In this document: in pieces, positions 36,701 through 55,954 of the stretch | Layout: each line of letters opens with the position of its first letter | Position numbering within the stretch: the stretch's first letter is position 1 | Assembly (NCBI RefSeq): GCF_023856365.1 | Contig: NW_026042711.1 | Coordinates: forward strand, 50,185 to 114,184 | Length of the DNA stretch: 64,000 nt | Source: Brienomyrus brachyistius | Taxonomy: Eukaryota > Chordata > Actinopteri > Osteoglossiformes > Mormyridae | Reading direction: 5' to 3' | Position numbers and translations under genes: made by a program | Notes under the pieces: model-generated | Databases searched by the model: none | What the model was told of the DNA's origin: nothing | The model's input: only the letters and a program-made list of their open reading frames with translations

Positions 36701-39700
36701 GAAGTGGTGGATACAGGCAACTAGAGGAGGGGGGGGGGTCAACCAATCAGATGTCTTGTTCCTCGCCTTCCTCTAGTTCCTTAGACCCACCTCCTCTACA
36801 ATCTAATTGGTTATCTCTCTGAACCAATCATTTTTCCTTCTGCCCTCAGAACATTTTGTGAGGGTAAAACTCCCCACGAGCGAATCACATGCAAGGAATC
36901 AGACAGTAGGAATTCCCTGCTCACACTCAGCTCCTGGCTTTACTAAGCAGACATCCAGTCTAGAAACCATGAATAATATAGCACTATTACGAGTATGTAT
37001 TGTGGGACTGCTGACGTACTTACGTTAGCATGGAAAACGAGAGCAGGAAGTGAGGAAGAAGTGAGACAGAAAGATGAGCACAACGAAGTGCTGTCACACT
37101 CACACCACGAGCTTCCCTCGGATGCCCTCCCACCAAAAACACTGATTATCACTTCACTTCCTTGGGTAATTTGGGGGCCCAAGGCAACAGCCTATTCTGC
37201 CTATAGCTGCCATATATATATAGATATTAATATACATATTTTTTCTTCATGACTTTGATCTTATCTAGGCCCCGAGCGGCTCTCTTGTTTGCCCGGATCC
37301 GGTCCCTGTGACTGACAGAGGCGATAAACAGCAGGTACTGGCATTACGGAAAAAATGTATATGCTTAATAAAAAGCTCAGACCAGCTGGACTCGGGAGTT
37401 GTGCCGGTTCCTTCGCTCAGGGCCTTGTTCTTGAACGCTGAATGTTCCCGGCTGCAGAAAATCAGAGGGTGAGAAATCCTTAGCTGAACTTCAGATGAAG
37501 AGTGAGCTCGTTTCTCTCAAGCAGACTGACGCCGGTCTAACGCTGCATTAATACCCCTTAGCACTACTGGTCACATTTCCCATGATGCCACTGGGTACAG
37601 CCCATGGCGACACTGCCCAGTAGGGGACAGTGTGACAGCTTCCAAAAGGACCATTCGGTCCTGGAGGGCCAGTCGGTGACACAGTATCCATGATCAGGAC
37701 TGGGGTACCCTGCTTTACAGAATAAACTAACCAAATGTCGATACTGAATGCAATCTGATTTAACATGGTTTCCTTAAATCCCAATTAAAGTGCTTCAGAT
37801 CAGCTCAGGACTTAACAGCAGAGAGACTATTTGGCAAATTATTACGCTGCTATTTGCAATTACATCCATTATCTCTCCGCTAACATGCAGCATTAAGCCT
37901 GAGCCGCAGGAATAGAGGTCAGATAATGGATCCGGTATTCCGGAGGTGGGATCCTCTTCCAGCTCGTTTAAAAGGCCCAACAAGTGGGGGGGGGTGGTGG
38001 GGGGGGAGACGCAAACACAGCATGTCTGCATTTTAGCTTCAGGCCGTCTCCCAGTCCCTTCGCACTCCTCTCTCCCAGATCCAAGCATCACCAGTCTTAG
38101 CGATGCGTCTCGTGTTTCTCGGGCAAAGAGAAAGGAGGCAGGAAGCCGGCCCATTTTGTCATTGCTGGTTTTAATCCCCCCCCCCCCCCCCCCAGCTTCC
38201 CCCGTCCACCTGGCCGTACCAGAGTGCAGAGCGTCCCTGCCTTTTAAACACGAGCAGCACCTGACTGGGGGGCCCTACGCTGCGTGGTTTTTGGCTCAAC
38301 TGTGTTTCCGTCTAATTGGCGTCAAAACGTGGGTTTCATCAATGAAGGGTGGTGTGTGGCTGAGCGGGTTGGCAGTCGCCGCCTATGACTGGAAGGTTGC
38401 CGGTTTAAATCCCACAGTCAGCAGAGTGACATCACCACTGGACCCCTGAGAGAAGTCCCTAAACCCCCAACTGCTCTAGTCTCAATAAAAGGTACATCTG
38501 CAAAATAAGCTGAATTTTAGGATGTGATCCGCAGCTGCGTGGCTGCCATTCCCACCTCCTGATGCCGCCCCGGATGGGGATAATGGCCCACATAAACGCT
38601 GATGCTTATTAGCCCCTGAGAGATGCTGCGCACCCAGCAGAAAGGGGCCCTAGTGACGGCCGGGATTAAGCCAGATACACACCACACTCTGCTCCTGTCC
38701 CACACTTTCATTCTCCACTCTCCTGTGTTATTCATGAACTCCAAATTACACTCAGCGAGGGTGGCAGTTGCTCATTCCCCGCAGCCTGTTGTCCTGTCTG
38801 TCTTCTGAAAGCTCTCGTCCCACAGAACATAGGCTTCTTCCCAGCTAAGTAAATATTTCATGATCACACTGAAGCAGTAGTGGGTTATCAGGCCTGAAGT
38901 GATATATTCCTCCCCCACAAAGTATGCATGGAGACACTCTGTGTGTCTTACTTAACGAAGATAAAACTCCCCCCCCCCCCCCCCCCCCGTGAATTTTGCT
39001 GAGCTCAATGCTCTGGAGATGACGGAGATCGAAAATTATACCGGAAATGTTCCATATGTCCTTACAGATGTTTCCTTTGCCTTCCTTCATTGAACAAACC
39101 CGTTGTCGTGGGAGAGAACTGCACAACCCCCCAGCTCTCTGTGGGGAATGGGACCCTGCCTATGCCTTCCTGCCAATCCTGCCAAGTTTCCCCCTGTAAG
39201 TTGAAGGATCTCCTAACAGGCCTGCATGTAGATTAATTGTCATACCCAGGACAAAGCAATTGCAGGTTAAGGCCCTTGCTGAAAGGCCCAACGGAGTAGA
39301 ATCACTCTGGGCATTCACAAGGATTTGAACCAACAACCTTCCACTTGCTTGCACAGATCCCTAGGCCCAGAGCCACCACTCTGGCCCACAACCTCAAAAA
39401 AATCCTAGAATCGCCCCCAGCCTGAGGCGATATTCGAGCTGCCAAGGTGCATTGAGTTCAGGTTTACCCAGTGTGTGCTTTACTCTAATCACAGCATACT
39501 GGGTTTTCGCCGGGGCAGATGTAGGGAGTCACGGGGTTTCGGGGGAGGTGCTTACTGGCGGTCTGTTGACGAGCCAGTAGGCCTGTTCCTGACATTCCAG
39601 CATGATGCGGTCCGCCTTGCGCCTCTGTTTGGCTGCCCTGGTAGGAGCAGAGCAGTCGATGGAGAGTCAGAAAGCATACTGGGTAATTAGCATATAGCGG

Positions 39701-42700
39701 TAATCACTGAACTGCAAGGTAGGGTTTTCATTTTTCTGTTTCCTTTTTCACTTAGAAATGGATTTCCGACTCTAGTGTTTAGGCTGAGGTCTGATTTAAC
39801 AGATAGGAGGGGAAATTATGACCACACACCATGTACTTTTTAATTTAGGTAACATCATCATCCTCTTAATACGAGATTTATTCATCCATTCTCATCTGTC
39901 CCCTTGTGTGCATTTATGGAAATTGATTTCATAGCTCGATGCGACAGTATTCCCGGGGCTGGGGTGGGTCTTAATACGAGATTTATTCATCCATTCTCAT
40001 CTGTCCCCTTGTGTGCATTTATGAAATTGATTTCATAGCTCGATGCGACAGTATTCCCGGGCTGGGGTGGGGTTTACCTGAGCTGCTCCTTCGCCTGCAT
40101 CACCACGAAGTCCCAGGTGTGGTTGATCCGTTTGTGCAACATGTTGTAGCTGTCCTGCGGAGACGATGTTTAAATGCGACATTGCCAGGTCGCACGGCTG
40201 GCTGCGTGCTGCATGGGTTCACGTTATGACTCACAGGCCGAACCCCTCCCAGGATATCAGCTGGCAGTGTCGGATTCACAAACCCTCTTACTGATGAGAA
40301 CCTAAAATGCGTTGACCCTGACGCAACATGGCGGCAAGTTGGTGGATGTCTATGTGCGATCCTACTATGTGCATAATTGGTGGGAGGTTTTCTTACACAA
40401 AAATGTTCTGAGGGCAGAAGGAAAATGATTGGTTCGGATAGATAACCAATCAGATTGCAGAGGAGGCAGGACCAAGACATCTGATTGGTTGCTCCTGCCT
40501 CCTCTAGTTGCTCGGATCCACCTCATGTACAATCTAATTGGTTATCTCTCTGAACCAATCATTTTTCCTTCTACCCTCATAATATTTTGTGTAAGTAAAA
40601 CTCCCATGAGCATTCAGCTATCACATGATCTCATCAAGCAATGCTTCAGACCAGCGAATAAGAATAGCATTGAAATGTACATAAATAAAAATTTTCTCTT
40701 ACCTTTTCATAGTCTATCAGCTGCCCTTGCTTTCTGATATTCTTCTTAGTCAAATAAATCGCTTTAGAAGAGCAAAAGAAAGACATGGCAAGAAACTGTG
40801 TTTTTCTATTATTCTAGTAAAGGGAAGTAATGATGTAATAGGCGAGCACATGATTAATAATTGGTAATCACCGTAATCTAGCTCGGAGGCTGGCCACTGC
40901 TGAGAGCTCCAGAAGTACGGAGTCTAGCAAAAAGGAGATGCTGTCATTTGAAACTATTCAGAAGCAGCGTGACAAAGGTGCTTTGTGATTTAACATGTCA
41001 GGGGACAAGGCGGGTGGAAGGCATTTTGCTACTTTAACTGGCATTGGTTCTCATACATCAGTGTTTCCCAATCCGGTCCTCGGCGACACACAGATGATCC
41101 ACGTTTTTGCTCCCTCCAGCTCCCTACCAGACAGTCTACGTTTTTGCACCCTCTCAGCTCTGGAGCCCGGACCAGATTGAGAAATACTGTCCTACACGGT
41201 AATTCCGCAGTCTCTCCAACGAATAGTTTCGATATGCGTGCCCCCCCACATGGCCACCACCCTCTCGCGCTGCCCTCCATCTGAAGAAACCGTGGTTTTA
41301 GGTTACCTGGAAGCGATACGGCGTCTCGTCGGGCCCCAGGACGAGCGTCCTGGGGTCCTTTAGGGGGTAAATGTAGCCGTGCTTCACGATCAGATTCCCC
41401 ACATGAAGTGCCTCTGAAAACACACAAAGTGGTCACTCATTTCCACGTAAACTACTCAAAGCTCAAACAAATCCACTACTCGTAGCCCAGATTTAGGCAT
41501 AGTAATTCTCTAAATTTTTGTCAGTGGAATACAGTAGAACACACGATAACTAGAAACTGAGTAGGCATATTATATTTTATTTTACGGTATAGCAAGTAAC
41601 TGGAAAAAACGTTGACATGGTGCACAGAATAAGCCGCGGGGATGGTGCATTCCTCATCGGAACTATAATTAATTACGAGTAATTGGGACTTTCCACTTTC
41701 CGGCTGCCTCCGCGGCCATTGGCAGTCAGGCGCTCCCGGGGGTTTCAGACCGGCGCAGCAACAGCGCTGCTAGGGGGAAGCCTAGTGTTTACAGGGAGGG
41801 GTAACTGCTTACCGGGGCAACAGGTTTTTTGCCCATTCAAGTCTGTTAATGCATCTGCCATCTACTGCCTAAAAGTCCCCTCCTTTCCATTCCGACTTCT
41901 TTTCCAATCTGGGCTGTAAATCAGGGAAATCTGCTCCCTTGCTATTTAAAACCTCATCTGCATCGCCCGGGAATTCAGGACAACAGCGTCTTGCAGAAGT
42001 GCATAATGAGGGAGACGGATAGCGATATTTCTCCAGGCATGACTGACTGCCTCTGGCTATCAGCGAAGTTTGCATCGGGACTATCAAACCGTACAGCTCA
42101 GCATGCGTAGCGGCGCGACTCGGGACTGGCCTACAGATTATTTGTACTAATAGCCTCTCAGCAGAAAGATAAATAATTCAGCAGATAAATTGACGCCAGG
42201 GGAAGAAAATCCCAAAAGCTTCAGGCGAATGGGGGTGTCTATGTTATGGACAAGCTCAATTCTGACATTTATTAATTCACAGGCTCAGCAATATCAATGG
42301 AACAGAACATGCTTCTGTCAGACACGTGAATTGCATATGCTTACACATAAATGCAGCTAGGCTAATCTGTTGTATGGATGACAAATTCTATTACTTCATT
42401 TGTATTATTATTCAAAAGACTCGTTTATTTCTGTTATTTTATTACAAAAAAAAAAAAAACCTGATGACGTCTTTCGCCAGCAGGGGCGCCATCGTCGTCA
42501 CGAAGGGAAAAAAACAATCGATTAACCTCACATAAGAGCACCAGGTAACGCTTCCCTACATACTTCTCGGCCCTACCTTCTTCCATGATGGAGTACTTCT
42601 GAATTAGCCACTCCACGATATCATTTCCTGGGAAGGCATAGCGAGGAAGGCATCTAGTTAGAGTCGAGAAATGCATTAAGCCGTCATAAATCAAAACGCT

Positions 42701-43919
42701 GAACTCGATAAATAAATTACATAAATAAATATGAGCGCAAGGAGATCGATGACAGTCTTAATGCACAGGATTCCCGAAGACCGCCGATGTATGGGCTTTC
42801 CTGTGAAGGGCTTAAATGACCATTAGGACCCGGCCCCGGGACACTGCACGGCCGGGTGTAAGACAACCGGGCGGCATGAAAAATTATTTTTAAAAAGTAA
42901 AATATGTATCGTGCACCTGTCATCGCATGTGGAATCACTGTGATTAACAGTCTTTGATTCTTCATCTTTATCCCCATGTCGGGATCTTGCATCGCCACAA
43001 TGACTTGTTCAATCTGGGATAAGAAGAATAGTCAAAATCGTGAAATCAAGGTGACGACAGACATAGTGAAAACGTTCAACTAGTAATATAATAATTGCTT
43101 AATGTGTGATTTGATATGTAATCGTTATATTCATCATTAAATCACCGGAGAGACACACTCATATATTTAGGCATATATATAAGTAAACTACAAGGTTTTT
43201 CCTCTGACTATCTTAACTGCACGTCAAAGACGTTATCGGATATTCCCGACTACAGACTTTCGGTTTTGATCATTTATTCGCGTTATTAATTCGGCTCCTG
43301 ATTACATTAAACTAAACATGCTCAGATTGTTACAACCTTTGCTTGTCGGTTATTTTTGGGATCTTTCTGGATGGGCTCAAGGCGGGGTCTGTAAGCACAA
43401 GCAAACTGCCAGCACTTTTGTTTTACATGAAAATAGTTTGATGTCGGCCTATTGCGTTATTGTCTGGCTATAATTTGGAGGCAATATTAAACAATAGGCC
43501 ATATATTGTAAATATACATGTTGTGTTGTTTTGTTGTTATCACAAACGTATAGCCTGATCATAAATTCATGGATACCTGGATGTTGTATGTTCCATTATA
43601 TTTATGAATGAATGATTTATGTGAAGTCTGGCTTAGATTCGAGAATTAATCATATAGATTAAAAAAAGTTTTCATTTAAAACTTATCTCATATAATAAAA
43701 TCCTCGTCCGAACGAACATATGTCAGAATGAAAAAACATTTAAATTATTTTTGTGATGCATCAGTATCAATAGCTACAACGTCATAACAGATATAGATAT
43801 AATGCGGTTCATACTTTTGAAGTTGATGCGTATCTCCCGAAAAAAATCAACTCCAGAAGAGTCCGCGTCTGTAAATGCCTGAACTTCGGAATCGATCCTA
43901 CCTTTGTTAGGCGCGGCAT
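33797..43919 (-). CDS. rgs11: regulator of G-protein signalling 11 (R7 family)
   Basis: Sixteen exons on the minus strand with GT-AG borders: 43919-43902 (MPRLTK), 43013-42917, 42627-42577, 41413-41307, 40923-40872, 40761-40703, 40154-40078, 39637-39556, 36568-36539, 36265-36203, 35500-35384, 35291-35176, 34802-34714, 34586-34453, 34369-34287, 33929-33797 (stop TAA). Order: DEP domain ([26 protein letters not shown]), R7H region ([33 protein letters not shown]), Ggamma-like domain ending [11 protein letters not shown] domain ([38 protein letters not shown]), tail [12 protein letters not shown]7 RGS proteins pair with Gbeta5 and accelerate Galpha-o GTP hydrolysis. Tail and DEP fit RGS11 better than RGS9. 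One exon between 39556 and 36568 was not found, and three exons carry +1 indels. Confidence 0.9.
34920..35085 (-). repeat. tRNA-derived SINE (minus) in an RGS11 intron
   Basis: A T16-type run followed by GAGGGCAGGGTCAGTCAGTC, CAGCTGACTCTGGGATTTGA and CTGCTGAGTCACACACTGCC. In reverse complement this is a tRNA-like head with A- and B-box remnants, a body and an A tail. The same family occurs at 49043-49190. Confidence 0.65.
36625..36876. mobile_element. CCAAT-bearing MITE, copy 1 (252 bp), in an RGS11 intron
   Basis: Terminal inverted repeats of about 70 bases begin TGGGAGTTTTAC and end GTAAAACTCCC. Each arm contains ATGTTCTGAGGGC and then ATTGGTTCAGAGAGATAACC, which is itself nearly palindromic and supplies CCAAT boxes on both strands. 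The centre is GC-rich with a G9 run. Copy 2 is at 40381-40606, and the left edge of the giant satellite looks like a third copy. Target duplication unclear. Confidence 0.7.
38345..38515 (+). repeat. tRNA-derived SINE
   Basis: A-box-like GTGTGGCTGAGCGGGTTGGC, B-box-like GCCGGTTTAAATCCC, then the family body AGAGTGACATCACCACTGGA, CCCTAAACCCCCAACTGCTC and a tail near AATAAAAGGTACATC. Related copies lie at 48195-48405 and 49225-49355. Confidence 0.7.
39160..39400 (-). repeat. SINE-like repeat fragment
   Basis: Contains GGTTAAGGCCCTTGCTGAAAGG, with a GGATTTGAACCAACAACCTTCC block that looks like a reversed B-box region. Non-coding; lies in an RGS11 intron. A similar fragment with TTGAACCGGCGACCTTCTGA lies at about 35690-35825. 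Confidence 0.4.
39869..40073. repeat. 102-bp tandem duplication next to an RGS11 exon
   Basis: The segment from TTAATACGAGATTTATTCAT to GGCTGGGGTGGG occurs twice in direct succession (39869-39970 and 39971-40073). The copies differ only by homopolymer length (ATGGAAA versus ATGAAA, CCCGGGGC versus CCCGGGC, GGTGGG versus GGTGGGG). The second copy runs directly into the splice donor of the exon at 40078-40154. See findings for the possibility of an assembly overlap. Confidence 0.85.
40381..40606. mobile_element. CCAAT-bearing MITE, copy 2 (226 bp), in an RGS11 intron
   Basis: Same structure as the copy at 36625-36876: left arm TGGGAGGTTTTCTTACACAA, ATGTTCTGAGGGCAGAAGG and GATTGGTTCGGATAGATAAC; right arm is the inverted counterpart ending AGTAAAACTCCCA. 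The GATTGGTTCGGATAG segment is nearly identical to the start of the 29-bp satellite unit at 53.9 kb. Confidence 0.7.
41052..41200. mobile_element. short palindromic MITE-like repeat
   Basis: GTGTTTCCCAATCCGGTCCTC and ACGTTTTTGCTCCCTCCAGC at one side, with partly inverted counterparts (CCGGACCAGATTGAGAAATA) at the other. This is a common fish MITE pattern. A second copy with clearer inverted ends lies at 50898-51078 in a U2AF2 intron. Confidence 0.5.
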
Positions 43920-45115
43920 CTGTGTCTTGCAGCTGTTCCCTTGATAAAGATGTTAATTGTCATGCTTACAGCATCTCGATCTCCGGCGTTTGTGAAGTTG
44001 GGATTGATGCTGTCCTGTGTTTTTTTTTTCCTTCCACACTTAAGCTCTGCTTGTTACTGCCCCATAGCGGAGCGCAAGTGAAACGGACTACCGGAGATTT
44101 GCACTGTTTTTCTGTTAGTGTGTATAATCAAAATATGACTCAGTTTGGCCAGTTAGAAAAATATGATAATAGAAAAGTATTCTTTTCCTCTCACTTTTTT
44201 TTCTTGATTTAATTACCGACTTCACGTACTTACACTGTGTCCCGTTGCACGATGTAATATTGCGAAACTATGATTTTGTGGCAGTGTTTTGTAAAGGAAT
44301 TTTCCGTTTAATCATCGTCTTAGTATAAAGCTATATGGTTGTTCTGGTATCAGTGGACGTACATTATGTATTTTTTCTTCTCTTGAGCACCATGGTCATG
44401 ACATGAAGCTCAGTCATTGATTACTCGCAAATGTTAGTAGTCATCCGCTGTTTATCTTGAAGATGTAAAAGTAGTGCGCGTACATCTCCTCGTTAGTATA
44501 GTGGTGAGTATCCCGCCTGTCACGCGGGAGACCGGGGTTCGATTCCCGACGGGGAGAGTCTGCATCTTTTTGCCTCGGTCTCAAAAGGCACCAAGCTAGA
44601 ACCGGCCCCGTGTTAGTGGAAACGGGGCTTGTGACTTGTACTCATGCATAATATTCTGCGGGTCGCTCAGCAGCGCAGCATATGAAACTAGACTCGGATT
44701 GTAAGTGTGTGGTTTTGATAATTGATGTATGGATGGATGGATCCTTAATAAGAGATATAAACAATAAGGTCCAGTCGCCAACTAATCATGTAAAATACGT
44801 CATAAACTCATGGTTGTTAAACCCAGAATAAAAATGAAGACGTATAACTAGGAAAGTCAACTTGCACATTTCAATTTTGGTTCGATATAATCACGTTGTC
44901 CTTAACCCTCCAGTGCAGGAGGGGACGGTAATGCGCATCGAATGTTTCCGAACCTGTGTGTGATACAACCGAGGAAGAGCCGATGACTTCGGGGGAGGAG
45001 GGGCAGGCGACTCGGAAGAAAAAGCAGCAGAACCCAATGCAGCCTGTAGCCCATTCAAAGGCCTACTGTTGGACCTCTGCTTATTTTGCAATACGTCTTT
45101 AGTACGGACTGAAAA
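43920..45115. promoter_or_regulatory. divergent 5' region of RGS11 and U2AF2
   Basis: The RGS11 start codon (minus, 43919) and U2AF2 start codon (plus, 45116) are 1.2 kb apart with a tRNA-Asp between them. The proximal 150 bases of U2AF2 contain CCAAT (about 45033) and GC-rich sequence but no clear TATA box. No well-defined promoter motif could be assigned for RGS11. A tRNA gene in this position can act as an insulator; that is inference only. Confidence 0.4.
44487..44556 (+). tRNA. tRNA-Asp (anticodon GTC)
   Basis: Acceptor stem TCCTCGT pairs with ACGGGGA and G is the discriminator. A-box TAGTATAGTGGTGAGTA, anticodon loop CTGTCAC on a CCCGC/GCGGG stem, and B-box GGTTCGATTCC are all present. 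The length is 70 nt against 72 in the canonical vertebrate gene. Two C residues are missing, one in the C run before the anticodon stem and one in the T-stem (TTCCCG instead of TTCCCCG), which leaves the T-stem one pair short. It sits between the divergent RGS11 and U2AF2 5' ends. No T4 terminator follows immediately; the first T run is TCTTTTTG near 44566. Confidence 0.9.
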
Positions 45116-53944
<8,829 letters not shown>

Positions 53945-55954
53945 CAATCTGATTGGTTCAGATAGACGACGGACGATCTGATTGGTTCAGATAGGCGACG
54001 GACAATCTGATTGGTTCAGATAGGCCACGGACAATCTGATTGGTTCAGATAGGCGACGGACAATCTGATTGGTTCAGATAGGCGACGGACAATCTGATTG
54101 GTTCAGATAGGCGACGGACAATCTGATTGGTTCAGATAGGCGACGGGACAATCTGATTGGTTCAGATAGGCGACGGACAATCTGATTGGTTCAGATAGGC
54201 GACGGACAATCTGATTGGTTCAGATAGGCGACGGACAATCTGATTGGCTCAGATAGGCGACGGACAATCTGATTGGCTCAGATAGGCGACGGACAATCTG
54301 ATTGGCTCAGATAGGCGACGGACAATCTGATTGGCTCAGATAGGCGACGGACAATCTGATTGGCTCAGATAGGCGACGGACAATCTGATTGGCTCAGATA
54401 GGCGACGGACAATCTGATTGGCTCAGATAGGCGACGGACAATCTGATTGGCTCAGATAGGCGACGGACAATCTGATTGGCTCAGATAGGCGACGGACAAT
54501 CTGATTGGCTCAGATAGGCGACGGACAATCTGATTGGCTCAGATAGGCGACGGACAATCTGATTGGCTCAGATAGGCGACGGACAATCTGATTGGCTCAG
54601 ATAGGCGACGGACAATCTGATTGGCTCAGATAGGCGACGGACAATCTGATTGGCTCAGATAGGCGACGGACAATCTGATTGGCTCAGATAGGCGACGGAC
54701 AATCTGATTGGCTCAGATAGGCGACGGACAATCTGATTGGCTCAGATAGGCGACGGACAATCTGATTGGCTCAGATAGGCGACGGACAATCTGATTGGCT
54801 CAGATAGGCGACGGACAATCTGATTGGCTCAGATAGGCGACGGACAATCTGATTGGCTCAGATAGGCGACGGACAATCTGATTGGCTCAGATAGGCGACG
54901 GACAATCTGATTGGCTCAGATAGGCGACGGACAATCTGATTGGCTCAGATAGGCGACGGACAATCTGATTGGCTCAGATAGGCGACGGACAATCTGATTG
55001 GCTCAGATAGGCGACGGACAATCTGATTGGCTCAGATAGGCGACGGACAATCTGATTGGCTCAGATAGGCGACGGACAATCTGATTGGCTCAGATAGGCG
55101 ACGGACAATCTGATTGGCTCAGATAGGCGACGGACAATCTGATTGGCTCAGATAGGCGACGGACAATCTGATTGGCTCAGATAGGCGACGGACAATCTGA
55201 TTGGCTCAGATAGGCGACGGACAATCTGATTGGCTCAGATAGGCGACGGACAATCTGATTGGCTCAGATAGGCGACGGACAATCTGATTGGCTCAGATAG
55301 GCGACGGACAATCTGATTGGCTCAGATAGGCGACGGACAATCTGATTGGCTCAGATAGGCGACGGACAATCTGATTGGCTCAGATAGGCGACGGACAATC
55401 TGATTGGCTCAGATAGGCGACGGACAATCTGATTGGCTCAGATAGGCGACGGACAATCTGATTGGCTCAGATAGGCGACGGACAATCTGATTGGCTCAGA
55501 TAGGCGACGGACAATCTGATTGGCTCAGATAGGCCGACGGACAATCTGATTGGCTCAGATAGGCGACGGACAATCTGATTGGCTCAGATAGGCGACGGAC
55601 AATCTGATTGGCTCAGATAGGCGACGGACAATCTGATTGGCTCAGATAGGCGACGGACAATCTGATTGGCTCAGATAGGCGACGGACAATCTGATTGGCT
55701 CAGATAGGCGACGGACAATCTGATTGGCTCAGATAGGCGACGGACAATCTGATTGGCTCAGATAGGCGACGGACAATCTGATTGGCTCAGATAGGCGACG
55801 GACAATCTGATTGGCTCAGATAGGCGACGGACAATCTGATTGGCTCAGATAGGCGACGGACAATCTGATTGGCTCAGATAGGCGACGGACAATCTGATTG
55901 GCTCAGATAGGCGACGGACAATCTGATTGGCTCAGATAGGCGACGGACAATCTG
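53945..55954 (+). repeat. 29-bp satellite, left arm (about 69 units)
   Basis: Head-to-tail 29-bp units that, in this orientation, run AATCTGATTGGCTCAGATAG followed by GCGACGGAC. The first 10 or so units have GGTTCAG where later units have GGCTCAG. Divergence between units is otherwise almost nil, with one extra C near 55534. Each unit holds CTGATTGGCT, the reverse of the NF-Y consensus AGCCAATCAG, and two CpGs. It begins 127 bases after the last U2AF2 exon seen. Confidence 0.97.

Noticed and set aside
37250..37340. Possible missing RGS11 exon (GGACCGGATCCGGGCAAAC on the minus strand)
   Set aside because: An acceptor-like CAG is present, but the downstream border is not a GT donor and the translation does not match RGS11.
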